Shown: positions 25,647-34,102, counted from the first letter of the stretch. The stretch: DNA of 38,773 bases from Candidatus Brocadia sp. (GCA_030837935.1 JAUQXU010000466.1:1-38773), one strand, 5' to 3'. Notes: generated from the letters alone by a model not told the origin. Numbers and translations: made by a program.

Positions 25647-26915
25647 TTAATCTGCTTGCCCATGTAATTTACAATCGTTTATTAGTTTAAGACGTATCAT
25701 GTTTAATGCGGTGTTTGCAGAAAAATTTTTGATGTCTATCCTGGAACCTCTAAACCGGCATTCTTTTACTTCCGCAAACCCATTTCCTACTACAGCAATA
25801 TAGACCAACCCCACAGGTTTTTCCTTTGTTTCACCTGCAGGGCCGGCAATTCCTGTAATACCAACGCCAATATCTGATAAAGCCCTCTTTTGTATACCTT
25901 CAGCCATAGCCTTTGCCACCTGTGGACTTACGGCGCCATGCTTCAGAATAAGCTCCTCCGGAATATCTAATATATCAACCTTCATCTTATTACTATAGGC
26001 GACAACACCTCCCAAAAAAAACTCAGAGATACCTGGAATATTGGTGAGTTTGTCCGAAACTAATCCTCCGGTACAGGATTCTGCAACGGCAACCGTTTTA
26101 TTACTTTTATGCAGAAGCATAGCAACTGCGTATTCAAGCGTTTCATCACCTGCTCCAAATACTGCATGACCACACTTATTTCGAATGTACTGCTCTACCT
26201 TGTCTAGTATTTTTACAGCATATCCTCTTTCTATCGTAGTAGTAAGGATATTTATCGTTACAATGCCATCGAGCACTAATGTCATAGCCTTCATTTGCCC
26301 TTCTTTTACCAAGGAATCCTTTACTATATCTTCTACAGCACGTTCAGAAATACCAAAGGCGTGCAAATATCTTGTCAATGTACATCCTTCATCTGCGGTA
26401 TGTTGCTCTGTATAAATCTTCAAATACTTATCCAGCATGGACTGCATCTCTCTGGGAACTCCTGGCAAACAGACAATTTCTCTCTTATCATTCCGAATGA
26501 CGAATCCAGTTGCAGTTCCATTGTCATTGTGGAGAACGCGCGCGCCTTCAGGGATGAGCGCCTGTTTCTTATATTCATCCTGCATGTTCACATGCCGATC
26601 CATCAGATGTCTCTGAATACGGTTCTGCGCTTCTTGATCAGTCACGAGAGTAACGCTGAACAAGTCTGCTATAGCCTCGCGTGTTATGTCATTTACCGTA
26701 GGACCTAACCCTCCAGTGGTAATGATCAGATCCACCCTCTCTCTACCAAGGCTCAAAGCATTTTTCAACAATTCCTTATCGTCGCCGACAGATGTTTGGA
26801 ATAGCACCTGAATCCCCTTTCCGGTTAATATTTTTGCAATACACCGGGCATTGGTATCCACGATCTGCCCTAACATGATTTCAGTTCCTATCGTAATAAT
26901 TTCCGCCGTTATCAT
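25647..26915 (-). CDS. cinA: CinA-like protein (nucleotide-processing, NMN amidase-type)
   Basis: A 422-residue two-domain protein. The N-terminal MoCF/MoaB-like domain (about 1-170) shows AEIITIGTEIMLGQIVDTNA and the TTGGLGPTVNDITREAIA loop. The C-terminal CinA domain (about 265-415) shows AVAESCTGGLVSDKLTNIPG with the catalytic Ser-Cys-Thr region, GGVVAYSNKMKVDIL, and GITGIAGPAGETKEKPVGLVYIA. This domain deamidates nicotinamide mononucleotide, and the N-terminal one has ADP-ribose pyrophosphatase activity in homologues. It lies on the same strand as uvrC, separated by a hairpin-forming gap. Confidence 0.95.
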   Translation of the reverse strand: MITAEIITIGTEIMLGQIVDTNARCIAKILTGKGIQVLFQTSVGDDKELLKNALSLGRERVDLIITTGGLGPTVNDITREAIADLFSVTLVTDQEAQNRIQRHLMDRHVNMQDEYKKQALIPEGARVLHNDNGTATGFVIRNDKREIVCLPGVPREMQSMLDKYLKIYTEQHTADEGCTLTRYLHAFGISERAVEDIVKDSLVKEGQMKAMTLVLDGIVTINILTTTIERGYAVKILDKVEQYIRNKCGHAVFGAGDETLEYAVAMLLHKSNKTVAVAESCTGGLVSDKLTNIPGISEFFLGGVVAYSNKMKVDILDIPEELILKHGAVSPQVAKAMAEGIQKRALSDIGVGITGIAGPAGETKEKPVGLVYIAVVGNGFAEVKECRFRGSRIDIKNFSANTALNMIRLKLINDCKLHGQAD

Positions 26916-26967
26916 ATGAGTATTTCCAATATCTTATTTAGCCCCGAATGGGCACGAATGAAATTTG

Positions 26968-26992
26968 GAAGTTTGAAATTATTTCAAACTTC
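26968..26992. repeat. Perfect inverted repeat containing the uvrC stop codon in its loop
   Basis: The arms GAAGTTTGAAA (26968-26978) and TTTCAAACTTC (26982-26992) are perfect complements around a 3-base loop, which is the TAA stop of uvrC on the minus strand. Flanking GCACGAA (from 26952) and TTCGTGC (to about 27003) can extend the stem with a bulge. No U-run follows, so it is more likely a cruciform, an mRNA 3'-end stabiliser or a weak terminator than a classical terminator. Confidence 0.6.
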
Positions 26993-28829
26993 TGATTTCG
27001 TGCTTCGGATTTATATGAAAGTAATTAAATATCTCGGTTGCTTGCTTTGGCGGCAGCTTACTGATTTCAGTTAATTGTTCGACTGTCGCACTTCGTATAC
27101 CTTCAATGCTGCCGAAACACTTGAAAAGTTTCTTTTTTCGCGCAATCCCAATCCCCGGAATTCCATCAAGAGGAGACTTGTAATACTCGTTATCACGGAG
27201 TTTTCTATGATAGGATATGGCAAACCGATGGGCCTCATCTCGTACCTTGTCAAGAAATAAGAGCTCTGGTGAAGATGGGGCGAGCATGACAGCGTCTGGC
27301 ATAGACGGGACGAATATCTGTTCACCACTCTTTTCACCGGCACCATTGTTTTCCTTCCTGCCTTTGGCCAATGCAATCAAATCTACGTTACCAATCGCCA
27401 ACTCCTCAAATACTTTTAAGGCTATACCCAACTGACCTTTGCCACCATCTACCATAATCAAGTTTGGCAAATCACCTTCTTCCACTGCCCGCTTATATCT
27501 CCGTGTTAGGACTTCATGCATCATAGCATAATCATCGATTTGTCCTACGGTTTTAATCCTGAATCTTTTATATCCGGACTTATCAGGTTTTCCCTGTGTA
27601 AAAGTGACCATTGACCCGACTGCCTGTTTGCCGAAAATATTGGATATATCAAAACACTCGATACGTTCCGGTGTTTGTCTTAGACTCAGGGTTTCTTTTA
27701 GGGCTTTTAATGTTCTTGTAAAATCATCCTCATGGTTCCTGGACATCCGGTAAACATTTTCAGCATTCCTTTGCGCCATTTCAATAAGCCGCGCCTTGTC
27801 TCCGCGTTGGGGATGTATTATTTCAACCTTTTTGCCCTTCTTTTCCGTAAGCCATTCTTCAAGCAACTTTGCATCTACAGACTCCACAGGAATAATCAAC
27901 TCGGCTGGTATAAATCTTGTCTGACTGTAAAATTGGTTTAAAAAGGATCGGAATATCTCCTCAATGGTATTATGATTTGTAGGAAAATGATACGAGGCAA
28001 CGTCTTCCATGTTCCCTGCCCGGATAAACATGACTGTAATATATACTTCATTTCCCACCACATAATAACCAAAGACATCGCGGTCTACAAAAGCCAAGGA
28101 ATGGATTCTCTGCTTTTCTACCGTTTCTTCAATAGCGCGAATACAATCTCTGATTTTAGCAGCCTTTTCATACCGCATTGCTTTTGATTCCTCACGCATC
28201 TGTTGTTTCAGCATGTCAATGAGGTCTTCCTGTTTACCTTTTAAAATCAGCACCACTTGGTCAATGAGCTTTTGATACGTAACCTCATCAACAAGACTAC
28301 AACATGGTCCCAAGCACTTTTGGATTTGGTAATAAAGACAGGGTTTTACTCTTTTTTTAAATACGTTGTCGGGACATTTGCGGATGGGAATGATGTCGTG
28401 AATGTACCGCAATGTCCGTCGTACAGCCCTGGAAGAGGCATAAGGACCAAAATACATCGCGCCATCATCCTCAATTTGCCGTACCACCCTCGGATAAGGG
28501 AATTTTTTGTTGACCTCTAGTTTGATACATATAAAGGTCTTATCATCACGGAGGTTAATATTAAATTTTGGCTTAAACTGTTTGATCAGGTTATTTTCAA
28601 GAATGAGTGCCTCTTTCTCTGTTTCGGTAAGCACAAAATCAATATCGGAGATATGTCGTACCAGATATTCCGTGTAGAGCCTGTCATCTGTGTTCCTTTG
28701 AAAATAGCTTCTTACCCTGTTTTTGAGATTCTTGGCCTTGCCAACATAGATTACCTTATGCTTAGCATCTTTCATAAGATAGACACCTGGTGAATACGGA
28801 AGATTTTTTAGTTTATTTTCCAATTTCAT
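26979..28829 (-). CDS. uvrC: UvrABC system protein C (excinuclease)
   Basis: A 616-residue UvrC when started at the ATG at 28829, which matches the family length and puts KLKNLPYSPGVYLM at the N-terminus. The GIY-YIG nuclease domain is at 11-95 (GVYLMKDAKHKVIYVGKAKNL), a UVR motif at about 200-235 (QMREESKAMRYEKAAKIRD), the RNase H-like UvrC domain at about 375-525 (IECFDISNIFGKQAVGSM, LIMVDGGKGQL), and tandem helix-hairpin-helix at the C-terminus (LDGIPGIGIARKKKLFKCFG in part). It makes the dual incisions in nucleotide excision repair. The open frame extends to 29045, but the extra 72 residues show no homology and overlap murQ, so they were excluded. Confidence 0.96.
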   Translation of the reverse strand: MKLENKLKNLPYSPGVYLMKDAKHKVIYVGKAKNLKNRVRSYFQRNTDDRLYTEYLVRHISDIDFVLTETEKEALILENNLIKQFKPKFNINLRDDKTFICIKLEVNKKFPYPRVVRQIEDDGAMYFGPYASSRAVRRTLRYIHDIIPIRKCPDNVFKKRVKPCLYYQIQKCLGPCCSLVDEVTYQKLIDQVVLILKGKQEDLIDMLKQQMREESKAMRYEKAAKIRDCIRAIEETVEKQRIHSLAFVDRDVFGYYVVGNEVYITVMFIRAGNMEDVASYHFPTNHNTIEEIFRSFLNQFYSQTRFIPAELIIPVESVDAKLLEEWLTEKKGKKVEIIHPQRGDKARLIEMAQRNAENVYRMSRNHEDDFTRTLKALKETLSLRQTPERIECFDISNIFGKQAVGSMVTFTQGKPDKSGYKRFRIKTVGQIDDYAMMHEVLTRRYKRAVEEGDLPNLIMVDGGKGQLGIALKVFEELAIGNVDLIALAKGRKENNGAGEKSGEQIFVPSMPDAVMLAPSSPELLFLDKVRDEAHRFAISYHRKLRDNEYYKSPLDGIPGIGIARKKKLFKCFGSIEGIRSATVEQLTEISKLPPKQATEIFNYFHINPKHEIRSLK

Positions 28830-28836
28830 ATCATAC

Positions 28837-28865
28837 CTTATAACACGCAACCCTTCTTTTGTAAA
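28837..28865 (-). promoter_or_regulatory. Candidate uvrC promoter
   Basis: On the minus strand TTTACA (28860-28865) is followed after 17 bases by TATAAG (28837-28842). The -10 ends only 7 bases before the uvrC ATG, so transcription would begin at or beside the start codon, giving a leaderless or nearly leaderless mRNA. Confidence 0.5.
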
Positions 28866-28871
28866 TATCCT

Positions 28872-28900
28872 TTGACAATCTTTAGAGACGATGTTACCAT
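28872..28900 (+). promoter_or_regulatory. Candidate murQ promoter
   Basis: TTGACA (28872-28877) is followed after 17 bases by TACCAT (28895-28900). It is back to back with the uvrC promoter. The -10 overlaps the ATG at 28899, so this promoter would favour the ATG at 28911 as the murQ start, with a very short leader. Confidence 0.45.
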
Positions 28901-29816
28901 GCAACTCATTATGGAGATTAGAGACCGTTCTCAACTGCTGACCGAACAACGCAATCCAGACACCATCACTATTGACTGCAAAACCACACTGGAAATTATT
29001 GACATTATTAATGCCGAGGATGCGAACGTCATTACGGCCGTTCATAGAGAAAGAGAACCTATTGCAAAAGCAGCCGACATGATCGTTGATACTTTTAAAG
29101 AAGGCGGCAGACTTATCTATGTTGGCGCAGGAACCAGTGGCAGGCTGGGGATACTAGATGCCGCGGAATGCCCCCCTACTTACGGTACTGATCCAAAAAT
29201 GATAATTGGAATCATCGCCGGTGGTCAAAAGGCTGTATTTCAATCGGCAGAAGATGCAGAGGATTTCCCAGAAAGTGGCGCAAAGGACATTCAGCAAACA
29301 GAGGTAAATCACCGGGACGTCGTTATGGGTATCACCACTGGCGGAACAACTCCATATGTTATGGGCGCCCTCTTTGAGGCAAAAAAGCGTAATGCGAAAA
29401 CAATCTTTCTTTGCTGTAATAGAGAAACCATGCCGCTTTTTAATGTCGACATCATCATCCGACCAATCGTAGGTCCAGAAGTCATAACCGGGTCTACCCG
29501 CATGAAGGCAGGCACGGCTACCAAACTTATATTAAACATGCTGACCACAACCACGATGATCAAGATGGGTAAGGTCTATGAGAATCTCATGGTAGATCTG
29601 CGGGCTACAAATGTAAAGCTTACCGAGCGTGCAGAGCGGATTATAATGACCGTTACAGGTATCAGCCGGGATGATGCAAAAAAATTGCTGGAATCCGCTT
29701 TTGGAAATGCAAAAGTTGCGATAGTCATGCAGAAGCTGGGCATTGATTACACTAAGGCAAAAAAAAGACTTGATGTGCACGACGGATTTGTAAGGAAAGT
29801 TTTGAATAACTCTTAA
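28899..29816 (+). CDS. murQ: N-acetylmuramic acid 6-phosphate etherase
   Basis: A protein of about 305 residues with a SIS fold. LLTEQRNPDT near the N-terminus, GGRLIYVGAGTSGRLGILDAAEC split at about 70-90, PPTYGTDP, AEDAEDFPESG and GSTRMKAGTATKLILN are MurQ signatures, with the acid/base Glu in the DAAECPPTYG region. It cleaves the lactyl ether of MurNAc-6-phosphate during peptidoglycan recycling. The open frame reaches a TTG at 28872; ATGs at 28899 and 28911 are better starts, and the putative promoter favours 28911. No murein-recycling partner (AmgK, NagZ, PTS) is adjacent. If the host is a planctomycete, the gene fits the evidence that this phylum has peptidoglycan. Confidence 0.95.
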   Translation: MQLIMEIRDRSQLLTEQRNPDTITIDCKTTLEIIDIINAEDANVITAVHREREPIAKAADMIVDTFKEGGRLIYVGAGTSGRLGILDAAECPPTYGTDPKMIIGIIAGGQKAVFQSAEDAEDFPESGAKDIQQTEVNHRDVVMGITTGGTTPYVMGALFEAKKRNAKTIFLCCNRETMPLFNVDIIIRPIVGPEVITGSTRMKAGTATKLILNMLTTTTMIKMGKVYENLMVDLRATNVKLTERAERIIMTVTGISRDDAKKLLESAFGNAKVAIVMQKLGIDYTKAKKRLDVHDGFVRKVLNNS

Positions 29817-29825
29817 CTACTAAAT

Positions 29826-30050
29826 CTAAGATAACATACAACAATAAGATATTTTACACTTCGTACCTGAATCGTACCCTACGCTTGTATCGCCATAAGT
29901 AAAACATTCGCTTTGCCCATACCTAAGATGTTCCGTCATCCGTTCAATGGCATCACGGTTAACATTCAATTGCTTATGGCCGTACCTCATGGTCATGGAA
30001 ATATCGGAATGACCAAGTAGCTCTTTGGTGGTTACAATATCGGCTCCTGT
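29826..30050 (-). pseudogene. C-terminal remnant of a tyrosine recombinase (integrase)
   Basis: On the minus strand this stretch reads TGADIVTTKELLGHSDIS and then MTMRYGHKQLNVNRDAIERM before ending at TAG (29826-29828). This matches the last part of phage/XerC-type tyrosine recombinases: the LGH box and the tyrosine of the RY-x-H box. Everything upstream (the catalytic Arg, the His-x-x-Arg box and the N-terminal DNA-binding domain) is missing. It starts immediately after the TAA stop of the HDOD-GGDEF gene and in the same frame. It has no start codon of its own and is most likely a deletion remnant of an integrated element. Confidence 0.75.
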
Positions 30051-31601
30051 TTATATTTGAGACATTAACTGTTTTTCCTCAGCATATAACGTAACTGTGT
30101 TGCGTCCTTTCTTCTTGGACGCAAAAAGAGCTTTATCCGCAAAGTCAATAAGTTCATTTTTCGTGAAAGCACTTACAGCTGGCCATATCTCAGCTATCCC
30201 AATACTTACCGTAACGTTATATTTTTTGTTATTGATAATAAATGCATGCATAGCGATTGATTCTCGTAATTTTTCAGCCACAATTTGAGCCTCTTGTCCA
30301 GTTATTTCTGGAAGAATAATTGTAAATTCTTCACCACCATAACGAAAAAGCATATCATAATCCCTGAGTGATTTTCTCATTAACTTGCACAATTCTTTTA
30401 AAACAAAATCACCAGCCTGATGCCCGTAATTGTCATTAAAACTTTTGAAATAATCAACATCTACCATAACTAAACTGAGAATCAAATTTTTGCGGGCTGC
30501 TATGCTCATTTGGTTTTCAAGAATACTTTGAAAGCAACCATGGTTATATACCTCTGTTAAGCTATCCAATAGTGCTAGTTTTTCAAGGCGTTTATTATTT
30601 TCTTCAAGTTCTTTGGTAAGCTGTTGCAATTGTACCGTGGCATCAATGAGTTCTCTGTTCACGTGATCATACGTTAAGTTTATGTTGCGAAGAGCCTCAT
30701 TTGCCTCTTGCAGGATTTCCTCAATTGGCTTTTGATTTTTGATATAAAAACCAAACAAATCGGCAGTATGTGCTATTTCAGAGACAACAAGATCCAGTAT
30801 TTTGCCGATTATTTTATCATCGAAGCCGAGAATCGACTTAGATTCGTTCAGAAATATTTGATGGTATTTCTGAGGCTTATTCGAGTAAAGAATGTTAGTA
30901 ATTATTCCTGATAAATAGACAACGTTAATGGTAAGCTTGAGCTTATTGTCATTACCTTTATAGCCTTCCGGACAATGATGATATTGAATTGGAGTCAATA
31001 ACTGTGTGGGAAACCCCCAATATTTGGTAACTTCGTATCCGATAAATGTGTGATCTGCTCCAATAATTTGATCTTCCAGTACAACGACATCTTTTTCACC
31101 CTTGGATGTCTCTAGCAATACCTGCTCATACTGATCTGAAAAGGAGAGGGCTAAAATCAGTTTTCCGATATTTTGCAAAAGTCCCACAACGAAAATCTCT
31201 TCCAAATTGGATTTATCAATCTCAGCCATGATAAGTTTAGCCGCAACAGCGCTCGACAAGGATTGTTCCCAAAATTTCTCATAATTAAAACCGTCCTTAT
31301 TGTTCTTTGCTTTCATTGAAAAAAAAGAAATGGAAAGAACAAGACTTCGAATTGCATTTAATCCAATTCTCGAAGCAGCCTGATGTATCGTGCTTATTTT
31401 AATAGGAAAATTGTAAAAGGCCGAATTAGCAATTTTTAATACCTTTGCAGACAGGGCGGCGTCTTTCGAGACTAGACTTGCAATTTCCTTCATCCCGATT
31501 CCTTCTTGCGAAGAGATTGAGATGAGTTTACATGCAACATTTGGTAAAGTAGGCAGTGACGCTGATTCCAATACACCTTTTAAGATTTCATTTTTTGTCA
31601 T
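30051..31601 (-). CDS. HDOD - GGDEF protein (probable diguanylate cyclase)
   Basis: A 516-residue protein from the ATG at 31601, where AGGA lies about 8 bases upstream; the open frame reaches 31652. The HDOD domain covers about 5-205 (LPTLPNVACKLISI, SLVSKDAALSAKVLKIANSAFY). A helical linker (NRELIDATVQLQQLTKELEEN in part) leads to a GGDEF domain (about 345-505: DSLTEVYNHGCFQSIL, VMVDVDYFKSFND, GGEEF). The GGEEF active site is intact, and RDYD, five residues before it, forms a complete RxxD inhibitory site. It should make c-di-GMP under feedback control. The C-terminus abuts a recombinase remnant. Confidence 0.92.
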   Translation of the reverse strand: MTKNEILKGVLESASLPTLPNVACKLISISSQEGIGMKEIASLVSKDAALSAKVLKIANSAFYNFPIKISTIHQAASRIGLNAIRSLVLSISFFSMKAKNNKDGFNYEKFWEQSLSSAVAAKLIMAEIDKSNLEEIFVVGLLQNIGKLILALSFSDQYEQVLLETSKGEKDVVVLEDQIIGADHTFIGYEVTKYWGFPTQLLTPIQYHHCPEGYKGNDNKLKLTINVVYLSGIITNILYSNKPQKYHQIFLNESKSILGFDDKIIGKILDLVVSEIAHTADLFGFYIKNQKPIEEILQEANEALRNINLTYDHVNRELIDATVQLQQLTKELEENNKRLEKLALLDSLTEVYNHGCFQSILENQMSIAARKNLILSLVMVDVDYFKSFNDNYGHQAGDFVLKELCKLMRKSLRDYDMLFRYGGEEFTIILPEITGQEAQIVAEKLRESIAMHAFIINNKKYNVTVSIGIAEIWPAVSAFTKNELIDFADKALFASKKKGRNTVTLYAEEKQLMSQI

Positions 31602-31698
31602 AGTTTTATTCCTGCGTAAAGCTAAACATAACGTTATTTGAGTTTGTGACATTCCATAACTAACAGCGGGTTTATTTTTTAACCAATTATGTATAAAT

Positions 31699-31899
31699 TC
31701 ATATGCATTTTGACTTCGGCCGAATTGCTTTTCTGAAAGAGCTTATTGATTCAATTATTATTACGCTGCCAAGAAGGATGACGGTTATTAAGAATATGGT
31801 AAATGCCTCAATTTCGTGAAAGGAACTTTTACCCCTTTTTAATCTTCCAGCACCCAGTAAAAGCACCAAAATATCTATTACAAATAGAACTATTTTCAT
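31699..31899 (-). CDS. Small two-helix membrane protein, unknown function
   Basis: A 66-residue protein. Hydrophobic segments at about 3-18 (IVLFVIDILVLLLGAG) and 33-52 (FTIFLITVILLGSVIIIES) are separated by a basic loop (RLKRGKSSFHE); the C-terminus is basic. A strong AAAGGAG lies 9 bases before the ATG, which argues for a real gene. It is on the same strand as, and 97 bases upstream of, the HDOD-GGDEF gene. I do not recognise the family. Confidence 0.6.
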   Translation of the reverse strand: MKIVLFVIDILVLLLGAGRLKRGKSSFHEIEAFTIFLITVILLGSVIIIESISSFRKAIRPKSKCI

Positions 31900-31958
31900 T
31901 GTAATAGACTCCTTTAATTTTATATATTTATTTGGGATTTTATTCTTTATCAGAATTT

Positions 31959-31970
31959 ATTGTATACAAT
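31959..31970. promoter_or_regulatory. Perfect 12-base palindrome, possible operator
   Basis: ATTGTATACAAT is self-complementary and lies 60 bases upstream of the ATG of the small membrane protein. The TTGTATACAA core is of the kind bound by dimeric regulators such as the GntR type. No such regulator is in the window. Confidence 0.3.
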
Positions 31971-32157
31971 ACCAATAACGGGCGGAACATACTCCATGTT
32001 TTTTGATCAAGGTTAAGCATTTATATGAGAATAATTACTATATCGGCATATTCAAAACCAACATTAAACAAAAATACCTATTAGTTGACTCAATAGCCAT
32101 TAAGTAATTTATAAAATATCTGGCATGCAATTAAATCGATGAGCAAGGCGGACGACT

Positions 32158-32250
32158 ATGAGTACCTGGAATTCTTTCAAAATATTATATGGCGTGGACT
32201 TTATAGCAACTTTATTTATAATCGCTTGCAAAGTGTTGCTAGCGAAATGA
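32158..32250 (+). CDS. Possible 30-residue single-pass membrane peptide
   Basis: ATG at 32158 to TGA at 32250 encodes MSTWNSFKILYGVD then a hydrophobic run FIATLFIIACKVLLAK. An AAGG lies about 9 bases upstream. The peptide could be a small membrane protein or chance. No homologue is recognised. Confidence 0.2.
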   Translation: MSTWNSFKILYGVDFIATLFIIACKVLLAK

Positions 32251-32352
32251 TGTAGGATAAGAAATATTGGATAACGGGCACAGTTATCATTTATCCAGAA
32301 ACTGAGTTTTGCCCCAAAAGGTTTGCAGCTTCCGCTGTTTTTAAGATTCTAT

Positions 32353-32736
32353 TTATTCCCGAATGAGTGGTTTTATGGTCTGAGAAATAATATACCTGTT
32401 GCTGGAAACCCATCGGTAGACAGCATACAAACATGCTCTACTTATGGGCAACTTAAACAATGAGTATAACCACCGGAATCCCCTTAACCGAATAAGTATC
32501 TCTGGCAATGCTTTATCACTCCCTAGAATTGTATTATGAGAAAGCACTAATTGAAAGGACTGCAGGCAGGTTTCATCCGTCATCTCCGGAAATCTGCGTC
32601 TGCGATCTTCTGATTGACACGGAATAAATTCAAACACATCCTTACTAACTGCGTGCAATTCAATCCATCTCATACATCCGCGGCATAAACTGCACTTGTC
32701 GTCATAAATAAGGATAGCAGTCCCCAGTTTACTCAT
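32353..32736 (-). CDS. DCC family thiol-disulfide oxidoreductase-like protein (DUF393)
   Basis: A 127-residue protein. ILIYDDKCSLCRGCMRWI contains the DxxCxxC signature of the DCC family near residues 10-20, with FEFIPCQSED and DKALPEILIRL matching later family blocks. The fold is thioredoxin-like and a redox role is presumed; substrates are unknown. It starts 15 bases after the secreted unknown protein on the same strand and may form an operon with it. Confidence 0.87.
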   Translation of the reverse strand: MSKLGTAILIYDDKCSLCRGCMRWIELHAVSKDVFEFIPCQSEDRRRRFPEMTDETCLQSFQLVLSHNTILGSDKALPEILIRLRGFRWLYSLFKLPISRACLYAVYRWVSSNRYIISQTIKPLIRE

Positions 32737-32751
32737 ACCATTTTAAATTAA

Positions 32752-33267
32752 TTAACGAATATCAACCTCGCAAAGTTCAATTCCCGCTAAATTAGAGATG
32801 TCCTTCACCGGTTGACTACCATCATACCTGCTTTCCAGGACGGTATTGCCGTTGTTGTAAATTGAAACGGGCACGTTTTGAATATTTCTTTGAAGCATAA
32901 ATTTATAATGAAACAGGGTACGGTCTCCAGAATTCCTGGTAATGACGGATACAACCCTATTTTTCCCCGGTAATAACTTATCTCTCACATCACAGAACCC
33001 CCTTTGTTTCATCTTCTCAAACGTCTGGGTTTCTAAGAAAACTATGGCTACTTCATCACCCTCCGTTAATTCAGTAAGGTTAAATCCCAATCCCTCTAAT
33101 CCATCTGGAATAAAAACTTTTGTCGGAGTCTTATGAATAATTTTCTTTGTGTCGTCCCAGGCATCCGGATTTTTTAGAAAATAATCAACAATATTTCCAT
33201 GGGCAAAACTCAAAGTATCCATGAAAAGTAGAAAAGGTATTACAACTAGATATCGAACATATTTCAT
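32752..33267 (-). CDS. Exported protein of unknown function
   Basis: A 171-residue protein with a signal peptide (KYVRYLVVIPFLLFMDTLSFAHG). The mature part has a mixed alpha/beta pattern with two cysteines near the middle and end (FCDVRD, ELCEVDIR) and a segment NRVVSVITRNSGDRTLFHYKF resembling beta-sandwich strands. GAGG lies 8 bases before the ATG. The adjacent DCC oxidoreductase might act on its cysteines. I do not recognise the family. Confidence 0.65.
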   Translation of the reverse strand: MKYVRYLVVIPFLLFMDTLSFAHGNIVDYFLKNPDAWDDTKKIIHKTPTKVFIPDGLEGLGFNLTELTEGDEVAIVFLETQTFEKMKQRGFCDVRDKLLPGKNRVVSVITRNSGDRTLFHYKFMLQRNIQNVPVSIYNNGNTVLESRYDGSQPVKDISNLAGIELCEVDIR

Positions 33268-33307
33268 TTATTAACCTCGCGCTATGAGATGTTTTAGAAT
33301 TTCCATA

Positions 33308-33952
33308 TTAGCTTTTTCTATACAAATTATGAGACTTGATATAATCTTCCACACACCGGGGGACCAAATATCGTATACTGCGCCCACTTCGTAACCTTGT
33401 CCTAATTTCAGTTGACGATATACCAATGGCCGGTATCGTAACTTTCAATCGTTCAATCTCTGATTTTTTTTCACTGGAAAACACCGTAATCTCACATAAA
33501 TCCCTCTTCAGAAAAGATGTTTGAGAGTTATTGCCATGTATTGAAACGGGAAAACGATTGACGACAACAAAGTGGCACATGGTAGAAAGTACATCAATAG
33601 CCTTCCAGGTACTTATTTCATTGATCATATCTGTACCCATAATCAAAAATAAATTATGATATTTTCCATACATTTCCTTTAAGGTACTGATAGTATCTAT
33701 GGTGTATGATTTTCCGGACCGTTTAATTTCTAAATCAGAAACCTCAAAATGTTCATTGTCGCGTATCGCATCTTTCACCATCTGATACCTGTGAAAAGAG
33801 GCCAGCAAATCCGTTAATTCTTTATGAGGAGATATTCCTGTGGGCATAAAAATCACCTTTGATAATGCCCGTTGCTGATAAACCTCTTCGGCAACAATAA
33901 GATGGCCTATGTGAATTGGATTAAACGACCCACCAAATATTCCAATATTCAT
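33308..33952 (-). CDS. nadD: Nicotinate-nucleotide adenylyltransferase
   Basis: A 214-residue enzyme of usual NadD length. The N-terminus IGIFGGSFNPIHIGHLIVAEE carries the (H/T)xGH nucleotidyltransferase motif, with PTGISPHK next. The C-terminal ISSTEIRTRLRSGRSIRYLVP is the ISSTxIR phosphate-binding motif and the conserved tail. It transfers AMP from ATP to nicotinate mononucleotide in NAD synthesis. It has its own near-consensus promoter, divergent from larC. Confidence 0.97.
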   Translation of the reverse strand: MNIGIFGGSFNPIHIGHLIVAEEVYQQRALSKVIFMPTGISPHKELTDLLASFHRYQMVKDAIRDNEHFEVSDLEIKRSGKSYTIDTISTLKEMYGKYHNLFLIMGTDMINEISTWKAIDVLSTMCHFVVVNRFPVSIHGNNSQTSFLKRDLCEITVFSSEKKSEIERLKVTIPAIGISSTEIRTRLRSGRSIRYLVPRCVEDYIKSHNLYRKS

Positions 33953-34024
33953 TTTACATTATAACCATTTGGTCACTAAGACACAAAGGCTCGTGAGATG
34001 AAATATTACGTTTCAAAAATTTGA

Positions 34025-34052
34025 ATTATATAGCCGATTGAGTATATGTCAA
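34025..34052 (-). promoter_or_regulatory. nadD promoter
   Basis: On the minus strand TTGACA (34047-34052) is followed after 16 bases by TATAAT (34025-34030). Both boxes match the consensus perfectly. The leader to the nadD ATG would be about 65 nt. Confidence 0.65.
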
Positions 34053-34073
34053 CCAAAATGGGCTCATTTTTCA

Positions 34074-34102
34074 TTGACTCATTCGATAACGTGTGCTAGC
34101 AT
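34074..34102 (+). promoter_or_regulatory. larC promoter
   Basis: TTGACT (34074-34079) and TAGCAT (34097-34102) are spaced by 17 bases, directed toward larC and divergent from the nadD promoter. Confidence 0.5.

Larger units (their letters stand above)
31900..32352. other. Gene-poor stretch with a palindrome and one possible tiny ORF
   Basis: No standard gene is visible in these 450 bases. They hold a 12-base palindrome at 31959-31970, the presumed promoter of the small membrane protein, and a 30-codon ORF at 32158-32250. Close to the recombinase remnant, this may be a site of past insertion and decay. Confidence 0.5.

Noticed and set aside
28830..29045. 72-residue N-terminal extension of UvrC
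   Set aside because: It precedes the conserved UvrC N-terminus, overlaps murQ on the other strand and contains no family motif; the ATG at 28829 gives the normal length.
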